This document shows, in pieces, positions 12,442-24,839 of a stretch of 64,000 bases of DNA. This stretch comes from Ophiura sarsii. Lineage: Eukaryota; Echinodermata; Ophiuroidea; Amphilepidida; Ophiuridae. The notes beneath the pieces were generated by a model. The model was not told the DNA's origin. It saw only the letters and a program-made list of their open reading frames with translations, and did not search any database. Where the stretch lies: positions 42,170,648-42,234,647 of the forward strand of contig CM069447.1 in the NCBI GenBank assembly GCA_035610835.1, given 5' to 3'. The translations under genes were made by a program, and so were the position numbers. Positions within the stretch are counted from its first letter, which is position 1. Each line of letters opens with the position of its first letter.

Positions 12442-12442
12442 T
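12374..12442. repeat. (TTTA)n microsatellite
   Basis: About 17 near-perfect TTTA units in a row. Confidence 0.95.
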
Positions 12443-12679
12443 CATTAAATCATGCGCCGAAATTCTATTTGTCTATTATTATACTGTTTCATTTTACATC
12501 CAATTTTGAAACCAAATAGATTGGAATTTTATATGGGCAGGTCTTTTAAAAAACTCAGTGGTATATTATATTGTTTCCTTTAATGATTATATTTGTGTGT
12601 GTAAAATTGTGGTAATTCAGCTATATATACTTTGTATTTGCTGCAAGAAAAGTTTTGAATAAACCTTTTATGAATAGAT

Positions 12680-13135
12680 AAATGAATGAACATATATTAT
12701 TTCCCTTTGTTATCAACTATCCTCATAATTCTTTTCATTCCCTCTCTTTTCCCTTCCATTCCCTTTTAAAATCTACCTCTTCCACCCTCTTTTCCTGTCC
12801 TTTCCATTTTTATTTTTCTTCTTCCTCTTCTTCTTCCTCTTCTTCCTTTCCCCCCTCTCCTTCCCCTTCTTTTATTTACCTTTCCTTTCCCTTTTACACT
12901 TCATCCGTTCCTAGTTTCCATTTCTTCAGTCTTTTTCAGCCCGATAGTTTGAGCTGTGCTTCCCATCCGCCCGCCCCCAAGATCATGAAGATACGCTATA
13001 CATGTATACTGCCTGTTATTTGAGTGGTGTGGGTTTCCCTTTGTTATATGGTATTTTATTTTATTAAAAGTATCACGCCCCGGTGTAATACGGATAGACG
13101 AACCGGCCATGGGTAAACCTATCATAGCTAAAAAC
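12680..13135 (+). repeat. module P, copy 1: pyrimidine-rich dispersed repeat
   Basis: Starts 'atgaatgaacatat' and 'tccctttgttatcaactat', continues as more than 200 bp of almost pure C/T, and ends in a conserved tail with 'cctgttatttgagtggtgtg' and 'gatgaac/gacgaac'. The same order occurs at 14000-14470 and, without the tail, at 27105-27370. The serine/phenylalanine-rich open frame here is only the pyrimidine tract read in frame. Confidence 0.8.
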
Positions 13136-13139
13136 ATTT

Positions 13140-13440
13140 TTGTGTAGTTGATTAACGTACATTATGTACCTGTGCCTCGACAAAAGTGTTTTTTTTAAAT
13201 GATTCTCGTGGTGAAACGAAGTCGATGACCCCATAATATTTATTTTGGAAACGAATATGGCAAGAGACTACGGCAAGCCAACACGCATGTCAACCAGCTA
13301 TGATTTCGGAAACCCGGGAACGGTATTGGAATAATAACCCGGGAAACCCGGGAAACCCTGGAAAACGCCCGGAATTATTGGGTTTGAACACGGAGTTCCG
13401 GGGTTGATACCCGGGATGTATATATGTCTGGTGTGTCGTT
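13140..13440 (+). repeat. modules S and R, copy 1
   Basis: Module S (13145-13255, 'gattctcgtggtgaaacgaa') is followed directly by module R (13265-13440): 'gactacggcaagccaaca', several CCCGGGAAA units, 'gttccggggttgatacccgg' and 'gtctggtgtgt'. R has further copies near 17985, 19790, 21345, 24850, 25450 and 26560. S recurs at 14470-14600. Confidence 0.8.
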
Positions 13441-13489
13441 TATGTGAGGTTACACTTTTTCTAAACATTAGGCTTTTTACAATATCATT

Positions 13490-13720
13490 TTTTCACACAC
13501 AGCGTGAATTATTTGTACAATACCATTTATTGGAACAAGATGGCTTCAGAAACGTTTTCTGTACATTTTTAATATTAGAATAGGCATTTTTTGCGCGCTT
13601 TCACTGTTTAATTATCAGTCAAGCTTAACAACATATGGCTTCAGAAACGGTTTTTAAATCTTTTTTACAATAGCCAATATTTTCGTGCTCCACGCGAATT
13701 CTGTTTAATTTATGCGAATT
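13490..13720 (+). repeat. module Q, copies ending in TTTTGCGCGC
   Basis: Two diverged units each contain 'atggcttcagaaacg', a T-rich block and 'ttttgcgcgctttc' or similar. The same units form the 24200-24600 run and part of 26740-26900. Confidence 0.7.
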
Positions 13721-13917
13721 TCAAAACCCTTACGCCGCCGTGTTGTTTGCATTTGCAAAATTGAAGGGGGAAAAAAAATCCAATTTTTGGATGATATTGA
13801 TAATAACCAATATTGGTTGGAAATGATGTGAAGGCTTTTCAATTAAATGTTGGTCAAAAGTACACACCAAGGGTTTGAAAATTGAACAAAACATCCAATT
13901 CCAGGGCGGCACAATCC

Positions 13918-13918
<1 letters not shown>

Positions 13919-13948
<30 letters not shown>
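13919..13948. repeat. poly-C tract
   Basis: About 30 C residues in a row immediately before module P copy 2, one of the longest homopolymers in the window. Confidence 0.85.
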
Positions 13949-13950
<2 letters not shown>

Positions 13951-13989
13951 AGACTCCCCCTGATTGCTGCAAGAACAGTTTTTAATTAT

Positions 13990-14600
13990 AAAACTATTGT
14001 GAATGAATAAATGAATGAACATATTTCCCTTTGTTTTCAACTATCCCCATAATTCTTTCCATTTCTCTCTTTTCCCTTCCATTCCATTTTAATCTCCCTC
14101 TTCCTTCCCTCTTATCTTTTTCTGTCCTTTCCGTTTTCCTTTCCTTATCTTCTTCTTCTTCCTTTTCCCCTCTCCTTCCCCTTTTCCATTTCCCCTTCTT
14201 TTGTTACCTTTTCTTCCCGTTTTCTTTCCTCCCCCTTTTCCCTTTTACTTCTCCTCCGTTCCTTTTTTCCCATTTCTTCATCTTGTTTACCCTGATAGTT
14301 TGAACTGTGCTTCCCGATCAAATCCGCCCGCCCACAAGATACGGATACTGCCTGTTGTATTTGAGTGGTGTGGGTGCGTTCGTTGTATGGTATCTTAAAT
14401 GTATTTGATTAAAATTATATAATTGATCACGCCCTGGTATATAGATGAACTGGATGGGTAAACCTAAGGATAACATTTGTGTGCAGTTGATCAAACGTAC
14501 ATTACGTACCATCAGTGCCTCGAAAAAAAGTGGTTTTTTAAATGATTCTCGTGGTGAAACGAAGTCGTTGACCACATAATATTCATTTTGGAAATGGGTG
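13990..14600 (+). repeat. module P copy 2 with module S copy 2
   Basis: The pyrimidine tract at 14030-14290 is followed by the conserved tail ('tttgagtggtgtgggt') and then module S ('gattctcgtggtgaaacgaa' at about 14544). The P-then-S order matches 12680-13255, so the modules were duplicated as a block. Confidence 0.8.
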
Positions 14601-14789
14601 GCACATCGATGAAACTTCATTTATACGCTCATTTATATCTTATCAACAACAACAAAACAATAGGTTCTTATCCATGCGCCAAATTTAACTAACTAGTCAT
14701 TTATTTCTAACGGGCCGTTTTTGAACATGTTTATTTCTAATTGGCCATGTTGAACATGTTTAATAATGTCCTACAACAGAAGAAGCAAT

Positions 14790-14958
14790 CACTGGGTATT
14801 GGAAAAGGCCTTAGAACAAAGCTCGGAGAGACATCAACATCAGAAAGCTGCTCTATACTTTGATCATATACTCATATTACCAGGAGAGATAACAGTGTCG
14901 AGAAATTAATTCTGCAAGGAGCAGTAGAAGGTAGTCGTGGCAGAGGACGCCCTACAAT
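14790..14958 (+). pseudogene. 3' end fragment of an RTE/CR1-like LINE ORF2
   Basis: The plus-strand frame near 14870-14958 reads NSVEKLILQGAVEGSRGRGR, the signature segment close to the C-terminus of many animal non-LTR reverse transcriptases (usually followed by P-[TK]-x-W). Upstream residues are interrupted by stops, so only a dead tail is present. Confidence 0.6.
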
Positions 14959-15110
14959 CTTAGAAAAAAGGGGGCTTCAGGGGTTCTTGGCTGTCCCGTA
15001 TATGGAACCCTCCGGGTTAAAGGTTCTTTTAGTTTAAAGAACCCCCAAATCTTCTGTAGAGATCCTTTAGAGGTTCTAAAGACGCATTTTTGTTCTTTTT
15101 GAACCTTAGT
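14955..15110. repeat. GGTTCT/AGAACC motif-rich segment
   Basis: The hexamers GGTTCT and AGAACC, or close variants, occur about eight times on alternating strands, for example 'aaaggttcttttag', 'aaagaaccccc', 'agaggttctaaag' and 'ttttgaacctt'. It abuts the next motif-rich element but lacks clear termini. Confidence 0.5.
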
Positions 15111-15138
15111 TGTCAATCCGTCAGTGCTAATGAATACG

Positions 15139-15810
15139 GGGTACACTGCAAAAACTCCGGTGTTAAACTGCAACACTGAGCCGGTGTTCCGCTCCTGGTG
15201 TTAATGTTGGTGTTAGGTCAACACCATAGGAATAACTGATGTAACACTTCTCATGGTGTTAAATTTCTTGTGTTAAACTTGGTGTAAGAATAACTCCCAT
15301 GGGTGTCACTATTCCACACATGCGCACGGGGGTGGGTTATATTGGGTTTTTAACACTTTGGATTGTATATTTATACATTTGATCTAGTGATTCGATCTGC
15401 AACATGCACCATTCCATAATTAAATGGCAAGTAAGAACATTAATTCACAAAAACGTTCAAGTTTTAATAAATGTGAACTGTTGAACAGTGAAATATGTTA
15501 TTTGCAAGTATTTTATTGTTAAAGTACTTCCACTTATCTAACATTAATATTTTAACACCAGAAGGTGTTAAAAAACAAAAACACCAGAAGGTGTAAAGTT
15601 TTTAATGTTTTAACACCAGAAAGTGTAATTTTTTTACTGGTGTTGTCATATTGTAACACCCACTGGTGTTATATTTAACACCATCGTTGTAACACTAGTG
15701 ATGGTGTCATTTTAACACCAGGTGGTGTGGTCCTATAGTGAATCCGTACTGGTGTTAAATTTAACACCCGTGGTGTTAAATTTAACACCACAGTTTTTGC
15801 AGTGTATCCT
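15139..15810. mobile_element. mariner-like MITE saturated with GGTGTTA/TAACACC
   Basis: The left end TACACTGCAAAAACT and right end AGTTTTTGCAGTGTA are inverse copies, flanked by TA as expected for Tc1/mariner insertions. Between them GGTGTTA and TAACACC occur more than twenty times, densest toward both ends ('ggtgttaaatttaacacc'). No transposase frame is present; a central ~250 bp block lacks the motif. Confidence 0.8.
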
Positions 15811-16204
15811 AATAACAAGATGCAATGTTCCACGTCACGGCCATGTTCATAAGCTGATGTGTAAAAGGGATGTGTATGATGATTGTGTTATAGGGGAGTG
15901 TTCAGAAATGTGGTGGGGAGGGGGCGGGGGCAACTTGCATTTGATCAGTCAGTGTCTTACCCTCCTCCCCCTTTACAAACCGGAACCCCCCTCCCATTAG
16001 TGCAAGACTTTTATGCCCCCACTCGGTTCAGATTTGTATCGTAGGCGTACATCCCGGGGTGAAGATGGGTGGGTGAAATCGTTGGATCCTTAGGAACAAA
16101 GCCACCCTCGATCATTGCGTCGCGCTTGTTGTTAAGGGCAGTGTCAACCCGGCACTTGTTTCAAAAATCAAATTTCATATTTCTCTTTTATTTTATACTT
16201 TTAT

Positions 16205-16873
16205 AGACTCTGGTTACAACAACCCCGGGAAAACCTCTTCCAGTCCGGCGCGAATACAAACTTTATAAGGCTGTAAAAACGTTTCAACAGTTATTAGATA
16301 ATTCTCTATAGTGGGCCTTGTCGTCTCCAGATATAATAAGAAAAAGAAGGGGAAATAATATTAGGCCTACAATACATGTAAACGTCTCTCTTCTCCCTCG
16401 TTTCGTTTACTAAACATGCTAAACAAGACGCAACGATGAAGTAATCTACCTGTATTGCACGTGGTCTGTATTGCATTATCATGATGCGTTTTGTATTATT
16501 TTCATTCAATCAAACTATTAAACATCATCAGGCGATTTATTTTTTACCATTTTCTTGTCATTACAGCCATCCCTGCATGTCATAAAATGATCTAATAAAG
16601 AGGGGAACCTTTTTATTCACATCAATAGGGTAAATCAAACAAATTTACTCCAGAATGTCTCCCAATCAAAACTAAAGTTACGGCTCTGTTGAAATGTACG
16701 TATAGGCACAGAGCGTGCGCTGAACTAGACCACGCGGAGTACGGCGCACATAAGGGACCGTTCATTATTTATGCTGGAGGGGGGAGGGGGTGTTGGGTAA
16801 ACTATAGGGGAGCGGGCATGTAACTTTCATATGTTGAAATAGGGGGGTTATGTAACTTTTTATTCTTAAACAG
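16205..16873. repeat. flank module F, left copy
   Basis: Begins 'agactctggttacaacaacc' and runs to 'ttattcttaaacaggg', where it joins the tandem array. The same sequence, over 95% alike by eye, sits at 23114-23790 on the other side of the array in the same orientation. Confidence 0.85.
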
Positions 16874-19800
16874 GGGATACACTGAAAGTTAGGAAAGGTT
16901 TCTGAAAAATCTGTTTTGTACCGTGGTTAAACCAATAGCCATGTGAAATACATTCAAATAAATTCAAACGTGCCTAGTATTAATATTATTTGTTCATTTA
17001 TCCTTGGGATACACTGAAAGTTAGGAAAGGTTTCTGACAAATCTGTTTTGTACCGTGATTAAACCAATAGCCGCGTAGAAAGTGTTAAAACACTAAACAA
17101 CCATTCTCGATTTTCACCCGCAAAACACCTGAGTTCAAAATAATGTCATTCATGTTGTTAACAAAACAGGTATAGACGAAAATGAAATTCATTCTGCTCT
17201 TGAGTCCTACCAAACCCAATAGGCCTACCATAAACAATTATTTACAATTTCCAAAGGCGGAAGGAGAGGAAGGGGGAAGAGAAGAAGGTGAGGGGGGGGG
17301 GGGGGGGGGGGGGAGGGTATATTTGCGCAAGTAAAGGGGTCTATCGTCTACATGTCACAGTCATGGGTTGACAAAAATAATAGGCCTAAAGCTGTTGGCT
17401 TGTCTTCGTGAGATGTCGTGTGTCGCAATTTGGCTATTTTTTCAACCGTATCGCATGCCGACTTACAAATTAGCTAAAAGTCGCGTGTCGCAAAATAAGT
17501 TTAGAAAGGCCTATAATTGTCTACTGTGGTCATATATTCCCGGTTACAGCGATACTATGACATGTATGAGAAGCCGATTAAATAATTTTGATATTATCTT
17601 ATACATTTATCATACTCTCCCGCCCCGTCCGCGCTACACTTTTACCAATATTCAAATATATTATAAAAAAACAATGTTTTTTCTTTCTTTGTATTTCAAT
17701 AACTATATACTAGGCCTAAACGATAATATTACCAAACAAAAGTACATGAAAGTATCAAAATGATCTCTTCTAGTGTAAGTGATTAATGTGACATTTAAAG
17801 AAAATTAAAAAAGGCATCAGACTCAGAAATTGAAAGGAAAATAGCTAAAAAGAATTCAGCTAAAAAAAATCATGTTTTTTCTATACTCTGTTTGGCCAAA
17901 ACTAGTCATTTGTTTCTAACGGGCCGTTTTTGAAGATATTTATTTCTAAATGGCAATTTTTAACATGTTTAATAATGTCCTACAACAGAAGACTACGGCA
18001 AGCCAACAAGCATGTCAACCAACAATGATTACTACTTCGGAAACCCGGGAAATACTAACCCCGGAAACCCGGGAAACCCTGGAAAACGCCCGGAATTCTT
18101 GGGTTTGTACACGGGGTTCCGGGGTTGATACCCGGGATGTATATGTCTGGTGTGTGCGTCTTCTATGTGTTTAAACTTTTTCTAAACCTTTCTTTTTAGA
18201 ATATCATTTTTTTTCTTCACACGCAGCGTAAATTATTTGTACTACCTTGTTATTAAACACTTTCCACGCGGCACGCGTCTGCAGACGACAATCCAAAATA
18301 GCATGAAATGTTTCAAATTTCCTACTCCTATTACTACTGTATACATGTACATTGCCGCTGTCTCATTTTGTTTTAATTGGTGATGTCTTATGCCCCCGAT
18401 CTCGCCCCATTACAATTTAAAAAAGAGAGAAAGGGGGAAGAGAAGGAGGTGGTGGGGGGGGGGGGAGGGTATATTTGCGCAAGTAAAGGGGTCTACCGTC
18501 TTCATGTCACAGTCATGGGTTGACAAAATAATAGGCCTAAAGCTGTTGGCTTGTCTTCGCGAGATGTCCTGTGTCGCAATTTGGCTATTTTTTCAACCGT
18601 ATCGCATGCCGACTTACGAATTAGCTAAAAGTCGCGTGTCAAAATAATACAAATATAAACTCGATATGAACGTTAAGTCAAAATCAAAGTATTATACAAC
18701 AAATATGATCTCGATGTTTGTTAAATGTTAAAATCAAATACAACAAATATGCATTCAAATAAGTACAAACGTGCCTAGTATTAATATTATTTGTTCATTT
18801 ATCCTTGGGATACACTGAAAGTTAGGAAAGGTTTCTGAAAAATCTGTTTTGTACCGTGGTTAAACCAATAGCCGCGTGGAAAGTGTTAAAACACTAAACA
18901 ACCATTCTCGATTTTCACCCGCAAAACACCTGAGTTCAAAATAATGTCATTCATGTTGTTAACAAAACAGGTATAGACGAAAATGAAATTCATTCTGCTC
19001 TTAACTTGAGTCCTACCAAACCCAATAGGCCTACCATAAATAATTATTTACAATTTCCAAAGGCGGAAGGAGAGAAAGGGGGAAGAGAAAAAGGTGGGGG
19101 GGGGGGGGGGGGAGGGTATATTTGCGCAAGTAAAGGGGTCTACCGTCTACATGTCACAGTCATGGGTTGACAAAAATAATAGGCCTAAAGCTGTTGGCTT
19201 GTCTTCGCGAGATGTCGTGTGTCGCAATTTGGCTATTTTTCAACCGTACCGCATGCCGACTTACAAATTAGCTAAAAGTCGCGTGTCGCAAAATAAGTTT
19301 AGAAAGGCCTATTATTGTCTACTGTGGTCATATATTCGCGGTACCGTTTGTACAGCGATACTATGACATGTATGAGAAGCCGATTAAATAATTTTGATAT
19401 TATCTTATACATTTATCATACTCTCCCGCCCCGTCCGCGCTACACTTTTACCAATATTCAAATATATTATAAAAAAACAATGTTTTTTCTTTCTTTGTAT
19501 TTCAATAACTATATACTAGGCCTAAACGATAATATTACCAAACAAAAGTACATGAAAGTATCAAAATGATCTCTTCTAGTGTTAGTGATTAATGTGACAT
19601 TTAAAGAAAATTAAAAAAGGCATCAGACTCAGAAATTGAAAGGAAAATAGCTAAAAAGAATTCAGCTAAAAAAATCATGTTTTTTCTATACTCTGTTTGG
19701 CCAAAACTAGTCATTTGTTTCTAACGGGCCGTTTTTGAACATATTTATTTCTAAATGGCAATTTTTAACATGTTTAATAATGTCCTACAACAGAAGACTA

Positions 19801-22800
19801 CGGCAAGCCAACAAGCATGTCAACCAACAATGATTACTACTTCGGAAACCCGGGAAATACTAACCCCGGAAACCCGGGAAACCCTGGAAAACGCCCGGAA
19901 TTCTTGGGTTTATACACGGGGTTCCGGGGTTGATACCCGGGATGTATATGTCTGGTGTGTGCGTCTTCTATGTGTTTAAACTTTTTCTAAACCTTTCTTT
20001 TTAGAATATCATTTTTTTCACACGCAGCGTAAATTATTTGTACTACCTTGTTATTAAACACTATTATTAACACTTTCCACGCGGCACGCGTCTGCAGACG
20101 ACAATCCAATGAAATGTTTCAAAAATGTCAACATTATTGAATGTCATTTACCATAGGCCTATTTGCAATAACCATGTGAAATGCATTCAAATAAGTTCAA
20201 ACGTGCCTAGTATTAATATTATTTGTTCATTTATCCTTGGGATACACTGAAAGTTAGGAAAGGTTTCTGAAAAATCTGTTTTGTACCGTGGTTAAACCAA
20301 TAGCCATGTGAAATGCATTCAAATAAGTTCAAACGTGCCTAGTATTAATATTATTTGTTCATTTATCCTTGGGATACACTGAAAGTTAGGAAAGGTTTCT
20401 GACAAATCTGATTTGTACCGTGATTAAACCAATAGCCGCGTGGAAAGTGTTAAAACACTAAAAAACATTCTCGATTTTCACCCGCAAAACACCTGAGTTC
20501 AAAATAATGTCATTCATGTTGTTAACAAAACAGGTATAGACGAAAATGAAATTCATTCTGCTCTTGAGTCCTACCAAACCCAATAGGCCTACCATAAATA
20601 ATTATTTACAATTTCCAAAGGCGGAAGGAGAGAAAGGGGGAAGAGAAGGTGGGGGGGGGGGGGGAGGGTATATTTGCGCAAGTAAAGGGGTCTACCGTCT
20701 ACATGTCACAGTCATGGGTTGACAAAAATAATAGGCCTAAAGCTGTTGGCTTGTCTTCGCGAGATGTCGTGTGTCGCAATTTGGCTATTTTTCAACCGTA
20801 CCGCATGCCGACTTACAAATTAGCTAAAAGTCGCGTGTCGCAAAATAAGTTTAGAAAGGCCTATTATTGTCTATGTGGTCATATATTCGCGGTACCGTTC
20901 GTACAGCGATACTATGACATGTATGATAAGCCGATTAAATAATTTTGATATTATCCTTTACATTTATCATACTCTCCCGCCCCGTCCGCGCTACACTTTT
21001 ACCAATATTCAAATATATTATAAAAAAACAATGTTTTTTCTTTCTTTGTATTTCAATAACTATATACTAGGCCTAAACGATAATATTACCAAACAAAAGT
21101 ACATGAAAGTATCATAATGATCTCTTCTAGTGTTAGTGATTAATGTGACATTTAAAGAAAATTAAAAAAGGCATCAGACTCAGAAATTGAAAGGAAAATA
21201 GCTAAAAAGAATTCAGCTAAAAAAAATCATGTTTTTTCTATACTCCGTTTGGCCAAAACTAGTCATTTGTTTCTAACGGGCCGTTTTTGAACATATTTAT
21301 TTCTAAATGGCAATTTTTAACATGTTTAATAATGTCCTACAACAGAAGACTACGGCAAGCCAACAAGCATGTCAACCAACAATGATTACTACTTCGGAAA
21401 CCCGGGAAATACTAACCCCGGAAACCCGGGAAACCCTGGAAAACGCCCGGAATTCTTGGGTTTATACACGGGGTTCCAGGGTTGATACCCGGGATGTATA
21501 TGTCTGGTGTGTGCGTCTTCTATGTGTTTAAACTTTTTCTAAACCTTTCTTTTTAGAATATCATTTTTTTTCTTCACACGCAGCGTAAATTATTTGTACT
21601 ACCTTGTTATTAAACACTTTCCACGCGGCACGCGTCTGCAGACGACAATCCAAAATAGCATGAAATGTTTCAAATGTCCTACTCCTATTACTACTGTATA
21701 CATGTACATTGCCGCTGTCTTATTTTGTTTTAATTGAGAGAAAGGGGGAAGAGAAGGAGGTGGGGGGGGGGGGGCAGGGTATATTTGCGCAAGTAAAGGG
21801 GTCTACCGTCTACATGTCACAGTCATGGGTTACAAAATAATAGGCCTAAAGCTGTTGGCTTGTCTTCGCGAGATGTCCTGTGTCGCAATTTGGCTATTTT
21901 TTCAACCGTATCGCATGCCGACTTACAAATTAGCTAAAAGTCGCGTGTCAAAATAATACAATATAAACTCGATATGAACGTTAAAGGTAGATGACCCGAT
22001 CACATTTTCGTAACACAGAATTATTTCAAACATACGGAGATTTTCATATCATATGAAAGCTCGTATTTTTCTCATCATCATACTGAAATTTGACGGCCTA
22101 GATCGGTATAATTACGGAGAAATCGATGAAATAACGTCGAATTACCGCGAATGGTGGTATACCACCGATATAGTTTGTGTACAACTCAATGGGTACAGTT
22201 CACAGCATCTTGTGCGTCTAAAATAAGAACCATTAGAGCTGTGCAACTCAAACTTTGGAACACGACTTTTTTAAGGATAACCTTTCATGTAGAATAGAAA
22301 ACTTCAAGTTGAAAATCGGAATGTGATCGGGTCATCTACCTTTAAGTCAAAATCAAAGTATTATACAACAAATATGATCTCGATGTTTGTTAAATGTTAA
22401 AATCAAATACAACAAATATGCATTCAAATAAGTACAAACGTGCCTAGTATTAATATTATTTGTTCATTTATCCTTGGGATACACTGAAAGTTAGGAAAGG
22501 TTTCTGAAAAATCTGTTTTGTACCGTGGTTAAACCAATAGCCGCGTGGAAAGTGTTAAAACACTAAACAACCATTCTCGATTTTCACCCGCAAAACACCT
22601 GAGTTCAAAATAATGTCATTCATGTTGTTAACAAAACAGGTATAGACGAAAATGAAATTCATTCTGCTCTTGAGTCCTACCAAACCCAATAGGCCTACCA
22701 TAAATAATTATTTACAATTTCCAAAGGCGGAAGGAGAGAAAGGGGGAAGAGAACTAGGTGTGGGGGGGGGGGGGGGGGCAGGGTATATTTGCGCAAGTAA

Positions 22801-23108
22801 AGGGGTCTACCGTCTACATGTCACAGTCATGGGTTGACAAAATAATAGGCCTAAAGCTGTTGGCTTGTCTTCGCGAGATGTCGTGTGTCGCAATTTGGCT
22901 ATTTTCAACCGTATCGCATGCCGACTTACAAATTAGCTAAAAGTCGCGTGTCGCAAAACAAGTTTAGAAAGGCCTATTATTGTCTACTGTGGTCATATAT
23001 TCGCGGTACCGTTTGTACAGCGATACTATGACATGTATGAGAAGCCGATTAAATAATTTTGATATTATCTTATTCATTTATCATAGGCTACTCTCCCGCC
23101 CCGTCCGA
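16874..23108. repeat. complex tandem array of four ~1.5-1.8 kb units
   Basis: Units can be started at 'gtgcctagtattaatatt': about 16972, 18770, 20203 (with a partial repeat of the start at 20336) and 22440. A full unit holds in order 'gggatacactgaaagttagg', 'cgcgtggaaagtgttaaaac', a G run, 'agggtatatttgcgcaag', 'cttcgcgagatgtc', an AT-rich block, module R and an end with 'cacgcgtctgcagacg'. Extra partial copies of the G-run part lie at 18400-18760 and 21720-22430. The last unit is cut at 23108. Repeated ~74-residue open frames follow the module and are not evidence of coding. Confidence 0.85.
21981..22345. mobile_element. 357 bp TTAA-flanked MITE with preserved empty site
   Basis: TTAA at 21981-21984 and 22342-22345 flank an element with near-perfect terminal repeats AGGTAGATGACCCGATCACA. 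The sister unit at 18661-18690 reads 'gaacgttaagtcaaaatc' with no insertion: the same flanks joined at a single TTAA. The piggyBac-type target duplication is therefore shown directly. Relatives lie at 3780-4136 (same length) and 1829-2049 (truncated). No transposase is encoded. Confidence 0.92.
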
Positions 23109-23790
23109 CGCCCTAGACTCTGGTTACAACAACCCCGGGGAAAACCTCTTCCAGTCCGGCGCGAATACAAACTTTATAAGGCTGTAAAAACGCCTTCAAC
23201 AGTTAGTAGATAATTCTCTATAGTGGGCCTTGTCGTCTCCAGATATAATAAGAAAAAGAAGGAAAAATAATATTAGGCCTACAATACATGTAAACGTCTC
23301 TCTTCTCCCTCGTTTCGTTTACTAAACATGCTAAACAAGACGCAACGATAAAGTAATCTACCTGCATTGCACGTGGTCTGTATTGCATTATCATGATGCG
23401 TTTTGTATTATTTTCATTCAATCAAACTATTAAACATCATCAGGCGATTTATTTTTTACCATTTTCTTGTCATTACAGCCATCCCTGCATGTCATAAAAT
23501 GATCTAATAAAGAGGCGAACATTTTTATTCACATCAATAGGGTAAATCAAACAAATTTACTCCAGAATGTCTCCCAATCAAAACTAAAGTTACGGCTCTG
23601 TTGAAATGTACGTATAGGCACAGAGCGTGCGCTGAACTAGACCACGCTGAGTACGGCGCACATAAGGGACCGTTCATTATTTATGCTGGAGGGGGGAGGG
23701 GGTGTTGGGTAAACTATAGGGGGGCGGGCATGTAACTTTCATATGTTGAAATAGTGGGGTTATGTAACTTTTTATTATTAAACAGGGGGG
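23109..23790. repeat. flank module F, right copy
   Basis: Direct copy of 16205-16873. It continues past the point where the left copy is cut ('aaacaggggggtggtggttg'), so the left junction to the array is the secondary one. Confidence 0.85.
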
Positions 23791-24045
23791 TGGTGGTTGT
23801 GTAACTTTTTTTAAACTATAAAGATGGTGGTTATTGGGGTGATTTTAAAGGCTTATTTGGAGTGTAAATGCCTTTTTTTTTTGCTGCGCTTCACGCATAT
23901 TTTCTTAAAACATACCATGTACGGTTCTTATGCATTATGGCTCTGCTGAAATGTATATATATATAGGCACAGAGCGTGCGCTGAACTGGACCACGTGAAG
24001 TACGGCGAACGTACCACACTCAGGGGCGTCATATGGGTGTGGAAC

Positions 24046-24071
24046 GGGGGGGGGGGGGGGGGGGGGGGGGG
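24046..24071. repeat. poly-G tract
   Basis: 26 G residues in a row in non-coding sequence. Confidence 0.85.
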
Positions 24072-24125
24072 CACGTCCCTCCCCCATTTTTTGAATAACC
24101 CTGAGGCTGAAAATGTCTAATGTCT

Positions 24126-24126
24126 A

Positions 24127-24162
<36 letters not shown>
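24126..24162. repeat. (GAT)n microsatellite
   Basis: Twelve perfect GAT/ATG units. Confidence 0.95.
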
Positions 24163-24199
24163 CCCCTCAAAAGAAGCCATTAGTGCGCGGATATAGTTT

Positions 24200-24600
24200 T
24201 AATGTTTAATTATTCAAGCTTAACAACATGGTTTCATGAACGTTTTCTGGACCATTTTAGATTAAAAAAACTGACATGATGGCTCAGGAAGAATTTTTGG
24301 ATCTTTTTAGTGTTAACATAGCCATATTGTTTTTAATGGTTTCAATGTTTATTCAGGCTTTATCAAATATAAACATGTTTCAGAAACGTTTTCTGGACCA
24401 TTTTTGCGCGTTTCGAGCGAATTGATTTCATTGTTTTATTTCAAGCTTAATCAAAATGGCTTCATGAACGTTTTTCCGGATAATGTTAGTGTTAAATAAC
24501 CATTTTTTGCGCGCTATATGCAAAAAAATATTTTCAATGTTTTATTATTTAAGCTTATCAAGGTTGCTTCAGGAATGGGTTTCTGGACCATTTTAAAACG
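24200..24600 (+). repeat. module Q, run of diverged ~115-125 bp units
   Basis: Three to four units each contain 'caagcttaacaacatgg' or a variant, 'gcttcaggaacg', 'ttttctggaccatttt' and 'ttttgcgcgc'. Unit boundaries are blurred by small deletions. Confidence 0.65.
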
Positions 24601-24839
24601 GGATGACGCCCTTTAACACACTGCCAACGATGATACGACTCACCATAACCACTACCATCAACAACATCTTGGAGCATAACGTTTAACGGGATTTCCTCCT
24701 CTAACGGGTCTGTTGAAATGTATGCACAGAGCGTGCGCTGAACTGGACCACGTAGAATACGGCGCACGTAACACACTGCCTACGTCCATTTGGGAAAGGT
24801 CAGGTCAGTTGGTTGTCGGTGTCCGAAGTAAAAAAAAGT

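Noticed and set aside
12682..13023. Serine/phenylalanine-rich ORF
   Set aside because: It is a pyrimidine tract read in frame, and the same tract at 14031 and 27127 gives different proteins.
17950..18174. A ~74-residue frame repeated three times in the array, and a Gly-Asn-Pro collagen-like reading of module R
   Set aside because: The repeats are near-identical DNA, so frame conservation is inherited. The Gly/Pro pattern is just CCCGGGAAA read in frame and ends after about 25 residues.
16205..23790. LTR retrotransposon with F as the long terminal repeats
   Set aside because: F lacks TG...CA ends, a primer-binding site and a polypurine tract, and nothing between the copies encodes gag or pol.
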